Positions 34,894 through 43,875 of a stretch of 64,000 bases of DNA are shown piece after piece. How positions within the stretch are numbered: position 1 is the first letter of the stretch; each line of letters starts with the position of its first letter. The position numbers and the translations under genes were made by a program. Source of the DNA: Agromyces mediolanus (GTDB lineage Bacteria > Actinomycetota > Actinomycetes > Actinomycetales > Microbacteriaceae); contig NZ_JAMBNX010000011.1 of the NCBI RefSeq assembly GCF_023715325.1, forward strand, positions 62,001-126,000. Direction: 5' to 3'. Under the pieces are notes generated by a model. It was given only the letters and a program-made list of their open reading frames with translations. It was not told where the DNA came from and did not search any database.

Positions 34894-34970
34894 GGGGATG
34901 GTGCTGCGGGACTGCGTGGTGCTGGTGGTGCGTGCTGCGGTGGTGGGTGCTGCGGTGGTGCTGGTCGGTG
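34894..34970 (-). other. C-rich, G-poor leader between potC and potD
   Basis: On the transcribed (minus) sense the spacer reads as imperfect repeats of CACCACCGCAGCACC, strongly C-rich with little G or secondary structure. Such stretches can serve as Rho-loading sites or differential-expression spacers between permease and binding-protein genes. Only the composition is seen. Confidence 0.35.
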
Positions 34971-34996
34971 TTCGGTTCGTGCCCGGCGGACGCCGG

Positions 34997-35779
34997 TCAG
35001 CCGCGGGACTCGACGAGGATGCGCCGCATCTGGCTGACGCCGACGAGGAGCACGATGACGAGGGTGAGCAGGATGAGCAGCGCGCCGAGGGCGTTGATGC
35101 TCGGGGTGAGGCCGGTCTTCAAGCTGGAGTAGATCTTCAGCGGAAGGGTGGTCGAGCCCACGCCGCTCAAGAACGTCGACATCACGATGTTGCTGAACGA
35201 GGTCGTGAAGCTCAGCAGCCAGGCCGCGACCACGGCGGGCCGCAGGAGCGGGAAGTAGACCCGGGTGAAGGTCTGCCACGGGGAGCAGCCGAGGTCGGTG
35301 GCCGCCTCGGGCAGGCTCGGGTCGAGCATCGCGGCGGAGCTCATCAGCACGAGCGTGGCGAGCGGCAGCGAGACGATGAGGTGGCCGAGCACGAGGGTCA
35401 GGATGCCGAGCGGCACCTTCGTCGTGCTGAAGACGCTGAGCAGCGCGACGCCGAGCACGATCTCGGGCACGATGAGCGGGAGGGCGATGAGCGCCAGCAG
35501 CGCGCCGCGACCGCGACCGCGGTACCTCGCGAGCCCGAGGGCGAACATGATGCCGATGATCGTCGCGACCGTCGCGGTGATGACCGCCACCAGGGCGCTC
35601 GTGCGCAGGGTCTGCATGAGCGAGGCATCCTGGAACAGCTCGACGTACCACTGCAGAGTGAGCCCGTCGAAGCGGGTGTTCGTGCCGGCGGCGTTGAAGG
35701 AGTAGACGATCACGGCGACGATCGGGATATAGAGGAAGACGAAGACGCCGCGGGCGATGCCGTTCACGATCCGGTCCAT
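34997..35779 (-). CDS. potC: Polyamine-type ABC transporter permease (PotC-like)
   Basis: 260 residues with six helices. The EAA loop is LPEAATDLGCSPWQTFTRVYFPLLRPAVVAAWLLSFTTSFSN, and the N-terminus MDRIVNGIARGVFVFLYIPIVAVIVYSFN is typical of PotC. It starts two bases after the potB stop. Partner of PotB in the membrane heterodimer. Confidence 0.92.
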   Translation of the reverse strand: MDRIVNGIARGVFVFLYIPIVAVIVYSFNAAGTNTRFDGLTLQWYVELFQDASLMQTLRTSALVAVITATVATIIGIMFALGLARYRGRGRGALLALIALPLIVPEIVLGVALLSVFSTTKVPLGILTLVLGHLIVSLPLATLVLMSSAAMLDPSLPEAATDLGCSPWQTFTRVYFPLLRPAVVAAWLLSFTTSFSNIVMSTFLSGVGSTTLPLKIYSSLKTGLTPSINALGALLILLTLVIVLLVGVSQMRRILVESRG

Positions 35780-35781
35780 GC

Positions 35782-36684
35782 TCAGGCCTCCGTCTTCTTC
35801 GTCGAGGAGCGCTTCGTCGAGGAGCGCTTCAGCGCGAGCCCCACGAGCGCCATCGAGGCGAGCATCAGCACGAGCAGCACCATGGAGACGGCGGCGCCCA
35901 TGGGCTGGTTCCGGAACTCGGTGTAGAGCGTGACGATGAGGTTGCCGACGAGCGGATCCTTGCCGCCGCCGAGCAGGACGGGGATGACGAAGACGCCCAT
36001 CGTGGGGATGAAGGTCAGCAGCGCGGCGCCGAGGATGCCCGGGCTCGAGAGGGGCAGGATGACCCGGCGGTGCACACCCCACCAACTGGCGCCGAGGTCG
36101 GTCGCGGCCTCCTTCAACGAGGGGTCGATCGAGCGCATCGAGGCGTAGATGGGGAAGATCGCGGTGGGCAGGAAGGAGTAGAGCAGCCCCAGGATGACCG
36201 CGAGATTGCTCGGGATCACGGAGAATCCCGCGATGCCGAAGATGCCGAGGATTCCCGCGATCGGACCGCCGGACCCGAGGATCGTGATCCACGCGAAGGT
36301 GCGCACGAGGAAGTCGGTCCAGAACGGGATGATGACGAGCAGCAGCAGGAACCCCTGGCGGTTCGTCGGCCTCGACACGATGTAGTACGAGGTCAGGTAG
36401 CCGATGACGAGGCAGACGACGGTGTTCAGCAGACCCAGGCCGAGCGAGAAGAGCAGCGTCTTCGAGTAGACCGGGTCGAGCAGCTTCGTGTAGTTCTCGA
36501 GCGTGAGGCCGTCGGTGATGCCGCCGTAGTCGTCGGCGACGGCGAAGCTGTTGCGCGCCACGATGAACAGCGGCAGAACGCCGAGGAGCACCACCGAGGC
36601 GATCCCGGGGATGAGCAGCAGAAGCGAGCCGCGCTTCGGCTTCTCCTGACGACCCAGATGGATCGCCCGTGTAGTCGCGGTCAC
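35782..36684 (-). CDS. potB: Polyamine-type ABC transporter permease (PotB-like)
   Basis: 300 residues from the GTG at 36684 with AAGGAG four bases upstream. Six helices; EAA loop LKEAATDLGASWWGVHRRVILPLSSPGILGAALLTF. First gene of the transporter operon. Its extreme C-terminus contains an exact 15-bp tandem duplication (35798-35812 and 35813-35827) that doubles the peptide KRSST, lengthening a basic cytoplasmic tail. Confidence 0.92.
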   Translation of the reverse strand: MTATTRAIHLGRQEKPKRGSLLLLIPGIASVVLLGVLPLFIVARNSFAVADDYGGITDGLTLENYTKLLDPVYSKTLLFSLGLGLLNTVVCLVIGYLTSYYIVSRPTNRQGFLLLLVIIPFWTDFLVRTFAWITILGSGGPIAGILGIFGIAGFSVIPSNLAVILGLLYSFLPTAIFPIYASMRSIDPSLKEAATDLGASWWGVHRRVILPLSSPGILGAALLTFIPTMGVFVIPVLLGGGKDPLVGNLIVTLYTEFRNQPMGAAVSMVLLVLMLASMALVGLALKRSSTKRSSTKKTEA

Positions 36685-36834
36685 GTTGCTCCTTCGCAGC
36701 TCGCCGGTGAGGGGGTGTTCACCATCATGAGCCGCCGAGCTGTCCCCGCGCTCCGCTCGGCGGCGCGGAATCCGTGGAAGTCGGCGGCAATCCTGACGGA
36801 CTCCGCGACGGGCGGCCCGAGCCACCGACGCGAA

Positions 36835-36867
36835 CGGGCCGGCCACCGCAGCGCGGGGGCCGGCCCG
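36835..36867 (-). terminator. Terminator downstream of the 36884-37902 membrane-protein pair
   Basis: CGGGCCGGCC (36835-36844) pairs with GGCCGGCCCG (36858-36867), a 10-bp stem with a 13-nt loop, 16 bases beyond the stop. The remaining 36685-36834 upstream of potB shows no motif I can name. Confidence 0.65.
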
Positions 36868-36883
36868 ATCGGACGCGGGTCGT

Positions 36884-37276
36884 CTAGCGCGAGGGGCCCG
36901 TGGGCTCGTCGTCGCCGGGCGCCGAGCCGTCGGCGGGGGCGTCGCCGCCGACCCCCGCGTCGCCCGCAGCGGGAGCGGGGGTGGCGGGCGCGGCCGGGCC
37001 GGCACCGTGGCCGGTGGACTCGGCGAGCTCGGCCTGCTCGAAGGCATCGGGCTTCAACGCCATCTGCAGCAGCGCGAGCACCATCAGCACGACGATGAAG
37101 ACCCCGCCGGTGCCGATCAGGGTGAGCACCCAGTCGCGCGTGACGACGAGCACGACGACGCCGACGAAGATCGCGGCGATCGCCGCGCCGCCGACGTACT
37201 CGGCCGGGCGGAGCAGGTCGCGACGGCTCGGCTGGTACGGCTCGCGGGGGGACTGGCCCGGGTTCTGGTGGGTCAC
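36884..37276 (-). CDS. Small membrane protein of unknown function
   Basis: 130 residues from a GTG at 37276 that overlaps the upstream stop (GTGA). Two adjacent hydrophobic helices (VGGAAIAAIFVGVVVLVVTRDW and LTLIGTGGVFIVVLMVLALLQM) are followed by an Ala/Pro/Asp/Gly-rich acidic tail of ~50 residues. Translationally coupled to the 209-residue membrane protein upstream. No family recognised. Confidence 0.8.
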   Translation of the reverse strand: MTHQNPGQSPREPYQPSRRDLLRPAEYVGGAAIAAIFVGVVVLVVTRDWVLTLIGTGGVFIVVLMVLALLQMALKPDAFEQAELAESTGHGAGPAAPATPAPAAGDAGVGGDAPADGSAPGDDEPTGPSR

Positions 37277-37902
37277 GACTGCTCCGTTCCGGGGGTGGCG
37301 GTGGCGGCCGCCGGGGTCTCGCCACGGCCGGGGGCGCCCGCCCACTTCTGCGACAGGCCGCCGATCACGAGGTACACGCCGAGGATCGCGAGGTACGCGC
37401 CGAAGAATCCGACAGCGGTCACCGAGTCGGGCGGCAGCAGCACGAACAGCACCGCGAGCGCCGCGGTGAAGATGCCCGCCGCGAGCCGGTCGCGCCCACC
37501 GGCATCCCGCCCGCGTCCGCGCAGGCCCAGGTAGAGCTCGAGGAATCCGGTGATCGCCGCCCAGGCGCTCACGAGGGAGAGGAAGAACGGCAGGCTGCCG
37601 GGCACGGTCAGCGCGAGCAGGCCGGCGACGGCGGTGACGATCGCCGAGACGAGGGTGACGGCCCGGGTGGTGCGGTCGGCGACGAAGCGCAGGCTCAGGG
37701 CGCCGACGACGACCCCGACCACGACGGCCCAAATGCCGAAGACGAGCAGGCCCATGGCGGGGGAATGATCCTGCGAGAAGGTGATGGCCGCGGTGGCGGC
37801 GAGAGCGAGCGCACCGCGGACGACGGGCACCGCCCAGTCCTGGGCGCGCGCGGATGCGGCGGTCACGGCGACCTCTTTCGCTGTCGATGGGTGCCCCGTC
37901 AC
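37273..37902 (-). CDS. Membrane protein, HdeD/DUF308-like
   Basis: 209 residues with about six short hydrophobic segments in three pairs (VVRGALALAATAAITFS, LLVFGIWAVVVGVVVGALSL, AVTLVSAIVTAVAGLLALTV, then VSAWAAITGFLELYLGLR and later ones). The repeated two-helix pattern resembles the DUF308/HdeD family, some members of which are linked to acid stress. Start may be the ATG at 37902 or a downstream GTG before TAASARAQ. First gene of a two-gene unit. Confidence 0.75.
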   Translation of the reverse strand: MTGHPSTAKEVAVTAASARAQDWAVPVVRGALALAATAAITFSQDHSPAMGLLVFGIWAVVVGVVVGALSLRFVADRTTRAVTLVSAIVTAVAGLLALTVPGSLPFFLSLVSAWAAITGFLELYLGLRGRGRDAGGRDRLAAGIFTAALAVLFVLLPPDSVTAVGFFGAYLAILGVYLVIGGLSQKWAGAPGRGETPAAATATPGTEQS

Positions 37903-37992
37903 TGCCGGGGTACCCGTCTATCCTACGCGCCGTCGAACTGGGGATTCGGCGAACGCGGCGCCCCGCGGAGATGCGCGGCCCGCGGGATCGGG

Positions 37993-39192
37993 TCAGCTGC
38001 GCCGGCTCCGCTCCGCGAACGCGTCGAGGTTCGCGATGAGGTCGCGCGCGACCCAGATCCGGTTGCGCTGACGCGAGTTCGCCTGGGTGAGGATGCCTCG
38101 GTCGACGAGCGTCCCGATCGCGGAGAAGATCGCACGACCCGACCGCGGCAAGCGGTCCTGCATGAGACGCGAGTTCAGGACCGGATGCTCGAGCGCGAGG
38201 TCGGCGATCCTGCGGGCGACCGCGTCCGAACGGACCCCCCGCAGCTTCGCTTCCCACGACTCCCTCGTGGCTTGGATGTCGGCGACGAGCTGCCGGCCGT
38301 TGACGACCGCGAGCACCGCGCCGTCCGCGAACACGCCGACGATCGGCTCGAGGTCGCCCTCGCGATAGCGGTCGAGCGCCGCGAAGTACCGGTCTCGCTG
38401 CTGGAGGACGCCAGCCGAGATCGGAGCGGTCACCGACCTCGTCAGTCCCGACCGCCGCAGGGCGGATTGCACCAGGGCGCGGCCCGTGCGCCCGTTGCCG
38501 TCTGGGAACGGGTGGATCGTCTCGAACTGCGCGTGCGCGACGGCGATGCTCGCGAGCGGGACGGCCGATGGCCGCTGCGCGAACTCGATCAGGTCGTCCA
38601 GCGCGGCCTCCACCCGCTCGTGGTGCGGCGGCACGAAGTCTGCGCCGTGCGGCGAGTAGTGCGTCAGGTCGCCACCGCCGATCCAGACCTGGTCGGCGCG
38701 GTACCGGCCGACGATTCCCGGATCCGACTCCTTCAGCAGCTCTCGGTGCATCGCGATGATCGTCTCGTGGTCGAGGCCGTGGGCGGCTTCGACGGCCGCT
38801 TCCATCGCCCGGACGTTGCTGACGATCAGCGGCGCGTTGCCATCGACTCGTTCCCCGAGCTCAGCCTCGGCGATCGCCCGTGCGCTGGAGGTGAGGTTCT
38901 CGATCTGGGAGCTCGACGCCGACTCGCTGCGCAGCAGGATCGACGCGAACGGCGCAGTGATGGCACCGACCTCGGCGTCGAAGCGGACGAGCTGCTGCTG
39001 TGCGTTCTGGACCGTCTCGGCGAGCTCCTCGGAGAGCACGACGTCGAGATCCGCGATCCTCGGCGTGACCGCGGCCTCGTACGGGCGGGTGATGGTCGCG
39101 CGGACACTCGCGGGGAGCACGTCCAACGGGACCTTCGGCGTCCACGGGCGTTCCTCGTAGCTCACCGCGGTCGGCCGTGTCAGCTGAGTCAT
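37993..39192 (-). CDS. Fic-family protein AMP-transferase with C-terminal winged helix
   Basis: 399 residues from the ATG at 39192, six bases after GAAGG; an ATG at 39198 has no ribosome-binding site. The Fic core HPFPDGNGRTGR (about 227-238) carries the catalytic His and the phosphate-binding anion hole, so nucleotidyl transfer to a target is expected. An N-terminal inhibitory helix is visible in SSQIEN (Ser/Thr-x3-Glu-Asn, near 94-99), so the enzyme is self-inhibited. Residues ~325-399 (SRLMQDRLPRSGRAIFSAIG) look like a winged-helix DNA-binding domain. With the four AGTGAAG half-sites just upstream, it probably regulates its own gene. No separate antitoxin gene is present. The target is unknown. 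Confidence 0.92.
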   Translation of the reverse strand: MTQLTRPTAVSYEERPWTPKVPLDVLPASVRATITRPYEAAVTPRIADLDVVLSEELAETVQNAQQQLVRFDAEVGAITAPFASILLRSESASSSQIENLTSSARAIAEAELGERVDGNAPLIVSNVRAMEAAVEAAHGLDHETIIAMHRELLKESDPGIVGRYRADQVWIGGGDLTHYSPHGADFVPPHHERVEAALDDLIEFAQRPSAVPLASIAVAHAQFETIHPFPDGNGRTGRALVQSALRRSGLTRSVTAPISAGVLQQRDRYFAALDRYREGDLEPIVGVFADGAVLAVVNGRQLVADIQATRESWEAKLRGVRSDAVARRIADLALEHPVLNSRLMQDRLPRSGRAIFSAIGTLVDRGILTQANSRQRNRIWVARDLIANLDAFAERSRRS

Positions 39193-39199
39193 CTGCATC

Positions 39200-39267
39200 C
39201 TTCACTACACGCTCGGTGTAGTGAAGTTTAGCGGCATAACCTTCACTAAGGCGAGACGTCAGTGAAG
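39200..39267 (-). promoter_or_regulatory. Operator-promoter of the fic gene: two inverted repeats of CTTCACT/AGTGAAG
   Basis: Inverted repeat 1: CTTCACTACAC (39200-39210), 5 bp, GTGTAGTGAAG (39216-39226), perfect arms of 11 bp. Inverted repeat 2: CTTCACT (39241-39247) and AGTGAAG (39261-39267). The four half-sites are spaced about 20 bp apart, i.e. on the same face of the helix. A minus-strand -10 hexamer TAAACT (39230-39225) lies between and overlaps one half-site. The start-proximal arm also contributes the GAAGG ribosome-binding site. A strong autorepression layout. Confidence 0.85.
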
Positions 39268-39278
39268 GGTATGCCGGG

Positions 39279-39569
39279 TCAGCTCGGTGACGCGTTCCCG
39301 AGCGACTCGGTGAGGAGCCAGATCAGGGCGATCGAGAACAGCACGAGATTGATGAGGATCAGCGCGAACCGGTAGCCGCGTGGACCCCTGGTGCTGATGG
39401 CGAAGATCTGCCCGCCGATGTTGGCGAGCGCGAGCGCCAGTACGAGCAGCATCCACAGCGGAGAGAGAACGACGGCGAGGAAGAACGCGACGACGGTGCC
39501 GCCGAGCACCGCGAGCGTGAGTCGGCCGGCGAGCCGAGCGGGCGACTGTTCCGGACGCGCTTCTGCCAT
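39279..39569 (-). CDS. Small membrane protein of unknown function
   Basis: 96 residues from the ATG at 39569, with AAGGAGAAC upstream. Three hydrophobic segments (LAVLGGTVVAFFLAVVLSPLWML, LLVLALALANIGGQIFAI, FALILINLVLFSIALIWLL). Monocistronic, and shares its downstream region with the fic operator. Codon use is native. No family recognised. Confidence 0.8.
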   Translation of the reverse strand: MAEARPEQSPARLAGRLTLAVLGGTVVAFFLAVVLSPLWMLLVLALALANIGGQIFAISTRGPRGYRFALILINLVLFSIALIWLLTESLGNASPS

Positions 39570-39693
39570 GAGGTTCTCCTTGTCGAGCCGTTCGGGCTGA
39601 GCAGGTGACGAGCAGCCCCTCGGTCCGGTGGCGTTTCCTCGGGTGTTTCCACCACACTCGGTTTCGTTACCGGAGTGAGGCGCCCGGTCGCGA

Positions 39694-39725
39694 CGATGCC
39701 CCGGGCCGTCCGGCCCGGGGCATCG
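39694..39725 (-). terminator. pntAB terminator
   Basis: CGATGCCCCGGGCC (39694-39707) pairs with GGCCCGGGGCATCG (39712-39725), a 14-bp perfect stem with a 4-nt loop, 12 bases after the pntB stop. Confidence 0.85.
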
Positions 39726-39737
39726 CACGGCGCGCGG

Positions 39738-41159
39738 CTACAGCGCCCGGAGGATGTCCTCGACGCGCTGCTTGGCGTCGCCGAACAGCATCTGCGCGTT
39801 CTCCCGGGTGAACAGCGGGTTGGCGACGCCCGCGTAGCCCGCCGACATCGAGCGCTTGAAGACGACCACGTTGCCCGCCTCCCACACGCGCAGCACCGGC
39901 ATCCCCGCGATGGGGCTGCCCGGATCCTGCGCGGCCGCCGGGTTCACGGTGTCGTTCGCGCCGATCACGAGCACGACATCGGTCGCGGCGAGGTCGTCGT
40001 TGATCTCGTCCATCTCCTCGACGATGTCGTACGGCACCTTCGCCTCCGCGAGCAGCACGTTCATGTGCCCGGGCAGGCGGCCGGCGACCGGGTGGATGCC
40101 GAAGCGCACCCGCACCCCGCGCTCGCGGAGCCGGCTGGTGAGCTCCGCCACCGGGTACTGCGCCTGCGCCACCGCCATGCCGTAGCCGGGGGTGATGACG
40201 ACGCTCGAGGCATCCCGCAGCAGCGCGGCCGCCGCCTCCGCGTCGAGCTCGCGCACCTCGCCCTCGACCTCGCCGCTCGAGGTCGGCGCCGCGATGCCGA
40301 AGCCGCCCGCGATGACCGAGATGAACGAACGGTTCATCGCCTTGCACATGATGTACGAGAGGTAGGCGCCCGAGGAGCCGACGAGCGCACCGGTGATGAT
40401 GAGCAGGTCGTTGTTCAGCAGGAAGCCCGCCGCGGCCGCCGCCCAGCCCGAGTAGCTGTTCAGCATCGAGATGACGACGGGCATGTCGCCGCCGCCGATC
40501 GAGGCGACGAGGTGCCAGCCGAGCAGCAGCGCCAGCACCGTCACGACGACGAGCAGCCACAGCTCGGGCGTGATGACGTACCAGACGGTGAGGCCGACGA
40601 AGGCGACGAGCGCGCCGAGGTTCAGCGCGTTCTTGCCCGGCAGCATGAGCGGGGCCGACTTCATCCGCGCCGAGAGCTTCAGGAACGCGACGATCGAGCC
40701 GGTGAAGGTGACGGCGCCGATGAAGACGCCGATGAAGACCTCGGCGTGGTGGATGTCGAGCAGGGCGCCCGACATCGCGGACTCCTCGAGCGCGCCGTTC
40801 CAGCCGACCAGCACGGCGGCAAGGCCGACGAAGCTGTGCAGCAGGGCGATGAGCTCCGGCATGCCGGTCATCGCGACGACGCGGGCCCGCCAGAGGCCGA
40901 TCGCGCCGCCGACGAGCACGGCGACGACGAGCAGGATGAGTCCCGTCGTGACGGAGGCCGTGCCCCAGGCGCCGGCGAGCGTCGCCCACACGGTCGCGAC
41001 GAGCGCGATGACCATGCCGGCGATGCCGTAGCCGACACCGGCCCTGGCGGTTTCATGCTTGCTGAGGCCCGCGAGGCTGAGGATGAACAGCAGCGCGGCG
41101 ACGAGGTAGGCGGCGCCGGCCACGGAGCCGGCGACGGTGAGGGTCGTGAGCTCGGGCAT
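39738..41159 (-). CDS. pntB: NAD(P) transhydrogenase beta subunit
   Basis: 473 residues from the ATG at 41159, one base after the pntA stop; an in-frame GTG at 41168 is possible. About nine N-terminal helices form the proton channel, followed by the NADP-binding domain [43 protein letters not shown] and [16 protein letters not shown] are the classical blocks. It couples hydride transfer from NADH to NADP+ with proton entry, supplying NADPH. Confidence 0.96.
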   Translation of the reverse strand: MPELTTLTVAGSVAGAAYLVAALLFILSLAGLSKHETARAGVGYGIAGMVIALVATVWATLAGAWGTASVTTGLILLVVAVLVGGAIGLWRARVVAMTGMPELIALLHSFVGLAAVLVGWNGALEESAMSGALLDIHHAEVFIGVFIGAVTFTGSIVAFLKLSARMKSAPLMLPGKNALNLGALVAFVGLTVWYVITPELWLLVVVTVLALLLGWHLVASIGGGDMPVVISMLNSYSGWAAAAAGFLLNNDLLIITGALVGSSGAYLSYIMCKAMNRSFISVIAGGFGIAAPTSSGEVEGEVRELDAEAAAALLRDASSVVITPGYGMAVAQAQYPVAELTSRLRERGVRVRFGIHPVAGRLPGHMNVLLAEAKVPYDIVEEMDEINDDLAATDVVLVIGANDTVNPAAAQDPGSPIAGMPVLRVWEAGNVVVFKRSMSAGYAGVANPLFTRENAQMLFGDAKQRVEDILRAL

Positions 41160-41160
41160 G

Positions 41161-42756
41161 TCAGGCACCGGCCTTTCCGTCGGTGCGGCCGCGCCCGCTC
41201 GCGCCGGCGGCGCTGGCGGGTGAGCCCTTCGCGAACATGGCGAGCATGCGTCGGGTCACCGCAAAGCCGCCGAAGACGTTGATGCTCGCGAGCAGCACCG
41301 CGACGGCGGCGAGGATCTGCACGACGAGCACGTCGCTCGTGATCTGCACCATGGCGCCGACGATGATGATGCCCGAGATGGCGTTCGTCACGCTCATGAG
41401 CGGGGTGTGCAGCGCGTGCGCCACCTTGCCGATGACGTAGAAGCCGACGACGACCGCGAGCATGAGCACCGTGAAGTGCTGGGGGAGCGGCGGCGGTGCG
41501 ACAGCGTTCACGAGGAAGAGCGCGGCGATGCCGGCGGCGACGAGCAGCGCCTTCTTCGCAGCCGACATCGGGGCCTTCGGGGCGGCGGGCTCGGCGGGCG
41601 CCTGCGCGGGCGCGGCGGCGGCGGGCGCGGCCGAGACCTGCACGGGCGGCGGCGGCCAGGTGACCTCGCCGCCGCGGGCGACGGTGACGGCGCGCTGCAC
41701 GATGTCGTCGAAGTCGAGCACGAGCTCGCCGTCCTTGCCCGGCGTCAGCAGCTTCATCAGGTTCACGATGTTCGTGCCGTAGAGCTGCGAGGCCTGGGTG
41801 GGCAGACGCGAGGCGAGGTCGGTGTAGCCGAGGATGACGACGCCGTTCGGCGTGACGATCCGCTCGCCGGCGACCGAGCCCTCGACGTTGCCGCCCATCC
41901 CGGCGGCCATGTCGACGATGACGCTGCCGGAGCGCATGCTCGCGACGTCGGCCGCGGTGATGAGCTTCGGCGCGGGGCGGCCCGGGATGAGCGCCGTCGT
42001 GATCACGATGTCGACGTCGGCGGCCTGCTCGGAGTAGATCTCGGCGGCGCGGCGGTCGTACGCCTCGCTCGTCGCCTTGGCGTAGCCGTCGGTGGACTGC
42101 TCGACCTCGACCTCGACCTTCAGGTACTCGCCGCCGATGGACTTCACCTGGTCGGCGACCTCGGGCCGCGGATCGGTGGCGCGCACGATGGCGCCGAGGC
42201 TGGATGCCGCGCCGATCGCCGCGAGCCCGGCGACGCCGGCCCCGGCGACGAGCACCTTCGCCGGGGGCACCTTGCCGGCGGCGGTGACCTGCCCGGTGAA
42301 GAAGCGGCCGAACTCGTGCGCCGCCTCGACGACGGCACGGTAGCCGGCGATGTTCGCCATCGAGCTGAGCACGTCCATCGACTGCGCCCGGGAGATGCGG
42401 GGCACCGCGTCCATGGCGATCGCCGTGACGCCCGCGGCGGCGAGCCGCTCGAGCAGCTCCGCGCTGAAGGCCGGGGCGAGCAGGCCGATGACCGTGGTGC
42501 CCGGGCGCAGCGCGGCGACCTCGGCCTCCGTGGGCGCGTTCACCTTGAGCACGATCTCGCTCGCCAGCGCCTCGGCGCCCCCGACGATCGTGGCCCCGGC
42601 GTCGCGGTAGGCCTCGTCGAGGAACGCGGATGCCTCGCCGGCCCCCGCTTCGACGGCCACCTCGTAGCCCAGTGCGATCAACTGCTTCACGGTCGCCGGT
42701 GTCGCGGCGACCCTCGTCTCCGGCGGCTGCTCGGTGACGACCCCGATTCGGGTCAT
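41161..42756 (-). CDS. pntA: NAD(P) transhydrogenase alpha subunit (single chain)
   Basis: 531 residues. Domain I (NAD-binding; [29 protein letters not shown] at the start and [22 protein letters not shown] for the dinucleotide fold) is joined through an Ala/Pro linker to four C-terminal helices of domain II ([16 protein letters not shown] onward). In many bacteria domain II alpha is split into PntAa and PntAb; here it is one chain as in E. coli. First gene of pntAB, with a palindromic operator 150 bp upstream. Confidence 0.96.
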   Translation of the reverse strand: MTRIGVVTEQPPETRVAATPATVKQLIALGYEVAVEAGAGEASAFLDEAYRDAGATIVGGAEALASEIVLKVNAPTEAEVAALRPGTTVIGLLAPAFSAELLERLAAAGVTAIAMDAVPRISRAQSMDVLSSMANIAGYRAVVEAAHEFGRFFTGQVTAAGKVPPAKVLVAGAGVAGLAAIGAASSLGAIVRATDPRPEVADQVKSIGGEYLKVEVEVEQSTDGYAKATSEAYDRRAAEIYSEQAADVDIVITTALIPGRPAPKLITAADVASMRSGSVIVDMAAGMGGNVEGSVAGERIVTPNGVVILGYTDLASRLPTQASQLYGTNIVNLMKLLTPGKDGELVLDFDDIVQRAVTVARGGEVTWPPPPVQVSAAPAAAAPAQAPAEPAAPKAPMSAAKKALLVAAGIAALFLVNAVAPPPLPQHFTVLMLAVVVGFYVIGKVAHALHTPLMSVTNAISGIIIVGAMVQITSDVLVVQILAAVAVLLASINVFGGFAVTRRMLAMFAKGSPASAAGASGRGRTDGKAGA

Positions 42757-42903
42757 GCGGTTCTCCTCTGCCTTCGTCTTCGTCGACGCGTCCGTGCGCG
42801 GTCGGACTGCGGGCTGCAGCGCTCGTCGCGGTCCCGACCGATCGGACGGGGCGGCGGCACTGCAGCAGAGCTGGCACCACTCTAGAGGACGCTTCTTCCT
42901 CAG

Positions 42904-42923
42904 TGTGAAAGTTACATTTCACA
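42904..42923. promoter_or_regulatory. Palindrome TGTGAAA-N6-TTTCACA between pntA and iclR
   Basis: Seven-base perfect arms, 42904-42910 and 42917-42923, in a locally A+T-rich patch of the 400-bp divergent spacer. The spacing differs from CRP/GlxR sites (TGTGA-N6-TCACA) and Rex sites (TGTGAA-N4-TTCACA), so the binding protein is not obvious; the adjacent IclR regulator is one candidate. The rest of 42757-43156 has a possible -10 TAGTAT near 43108 for iclR. Confidence 0.65.
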
Positions 42924-43156
42924 GTGCGGAAGCTGGAGGGTCATTGTGGTGACTGCGGCCAGCGTATGGCCTCCCGAGCTGAGGATGCCGCGATTTTCCG
43001 CGCGCCGAAGATGAAGGATTCCCGGTTCTTTCCCCGGGCGGAACTTCGCGCGGCTGGGTGCACGGTGAGGACGCGGCGCATCGTCCGCACTCCGGTCACG
43101 GCGTTCTAGTATCGGACGAGAACGCGCGGCAGACGCCGCCGGGAGAGGCGGTCCAG

Positions 43157-43870
43157 GTGGCCAAGGATGCCCCGGCGAGCGCCGCCGGGTCGCAGACGCT
43201 GAGCCGAGGCATCCGGGTGCTCGAGGTGCTGGCGGACGCCGAGCGCCCGCTGACCATCGACGAGGTCGCCGCCGCCCTCGGCGTGCACCGCTCGGTCGCG
43301 TACCGCTTGCTGCGCACCCTCGAGGATCACGGACTCGTCACCCGCGACGCGGCCGGCAGGCTGCTGCTCGGCGCCGGCCTCGCTGCCCTCGCCGCCGGGG
43401 TGCAGCGCGACTTGCAGCAGCTCGCGCTGCCCGAACTCGCCGAGGTGGCCGAGGATCTCGGCATGACGTGCCTGCTCGCCGTGCTGCTCGACGGCGACGA
43501 GGCCGTCACGCTCGTCAGCGCGTCGCCGCGGCGCACGGCGGCGGTGTCGTACCGGCCGGGGCACCGGCATCCGATCACTCGCGGCGGACCCGGGAAGGCG
43601 ATCCTGCTCGGCCTGCCCGAGCGCAGCTGGCCCGCGGATGTGCCGGAGGCGCTGCGTTCGGAGGTCGTCGAGAGCCGCCTGCGCGGCTACACGGTGAGCC
43701 ACGACGAGGTCGTGCCCTCGCTGCGCTCGGTCGCCGTTCCGCTCAGCCTGCCCGGCCAGCCGCCGGCGTCGATCGCGGTCATCCACGTCTCGTTCCCTCG
43801 GCCGGAGGCCGAACTCGCCGAGCGGCTGCAGGAGGCGGTCGCCCGGCTGCAGCGCGCCTCCGGGGCGTAG
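43157..43870 (+). CDS. IclR-family transcriptional regulator
   Basis: 237 residues from the GTG at 43157, with GGGAGAGG eight bases upstream; longer readings are unsupported. The N-terminal winged HTH is SRGIRVLEVLADAERPLTIDEVAAALGVHRSVAYRLLRTLEDHGLV. The effector domain has GHRHPITRGGPGKAILLGLP and ends with the standard Ser-Val-Ala-Val-Pro block. The family often controls aromatic or acetate catabolism. Neighbours are pntAB (divergent) and an aromatic monooxygenase (convergent) whose upstream region has a PcaR-like operator. Confidence 0.92.
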   Translation: MAKDAPASAAGSQTLSRGIRVLEVLADAERPLTIDEVAAALGVHRSVAYRLLRTLEDHGLVTRDAAGRLLLGAGLAALAAGVQRDLQQLALPELAEVAEDLGMTCLLAVLLDGDEAVTLVSASPRRTAAVSYRPGHRHPITRGGPGKAILLGLPERSWPADVPEALRSEVVESRLRGYTVSHDEVVPSLRSVAVPLSLPGQPPASIAVIHVSFPRPEAELAERLQEAVARLQRASGA

Positions 43871-43875
43871 CGCCT

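Noticed and set aside
42904..42923. Rex or CRP/GlxR binding site
   Set aside because: Arm sequence is similar but the spacer is longer than in Rex and CRP sites.
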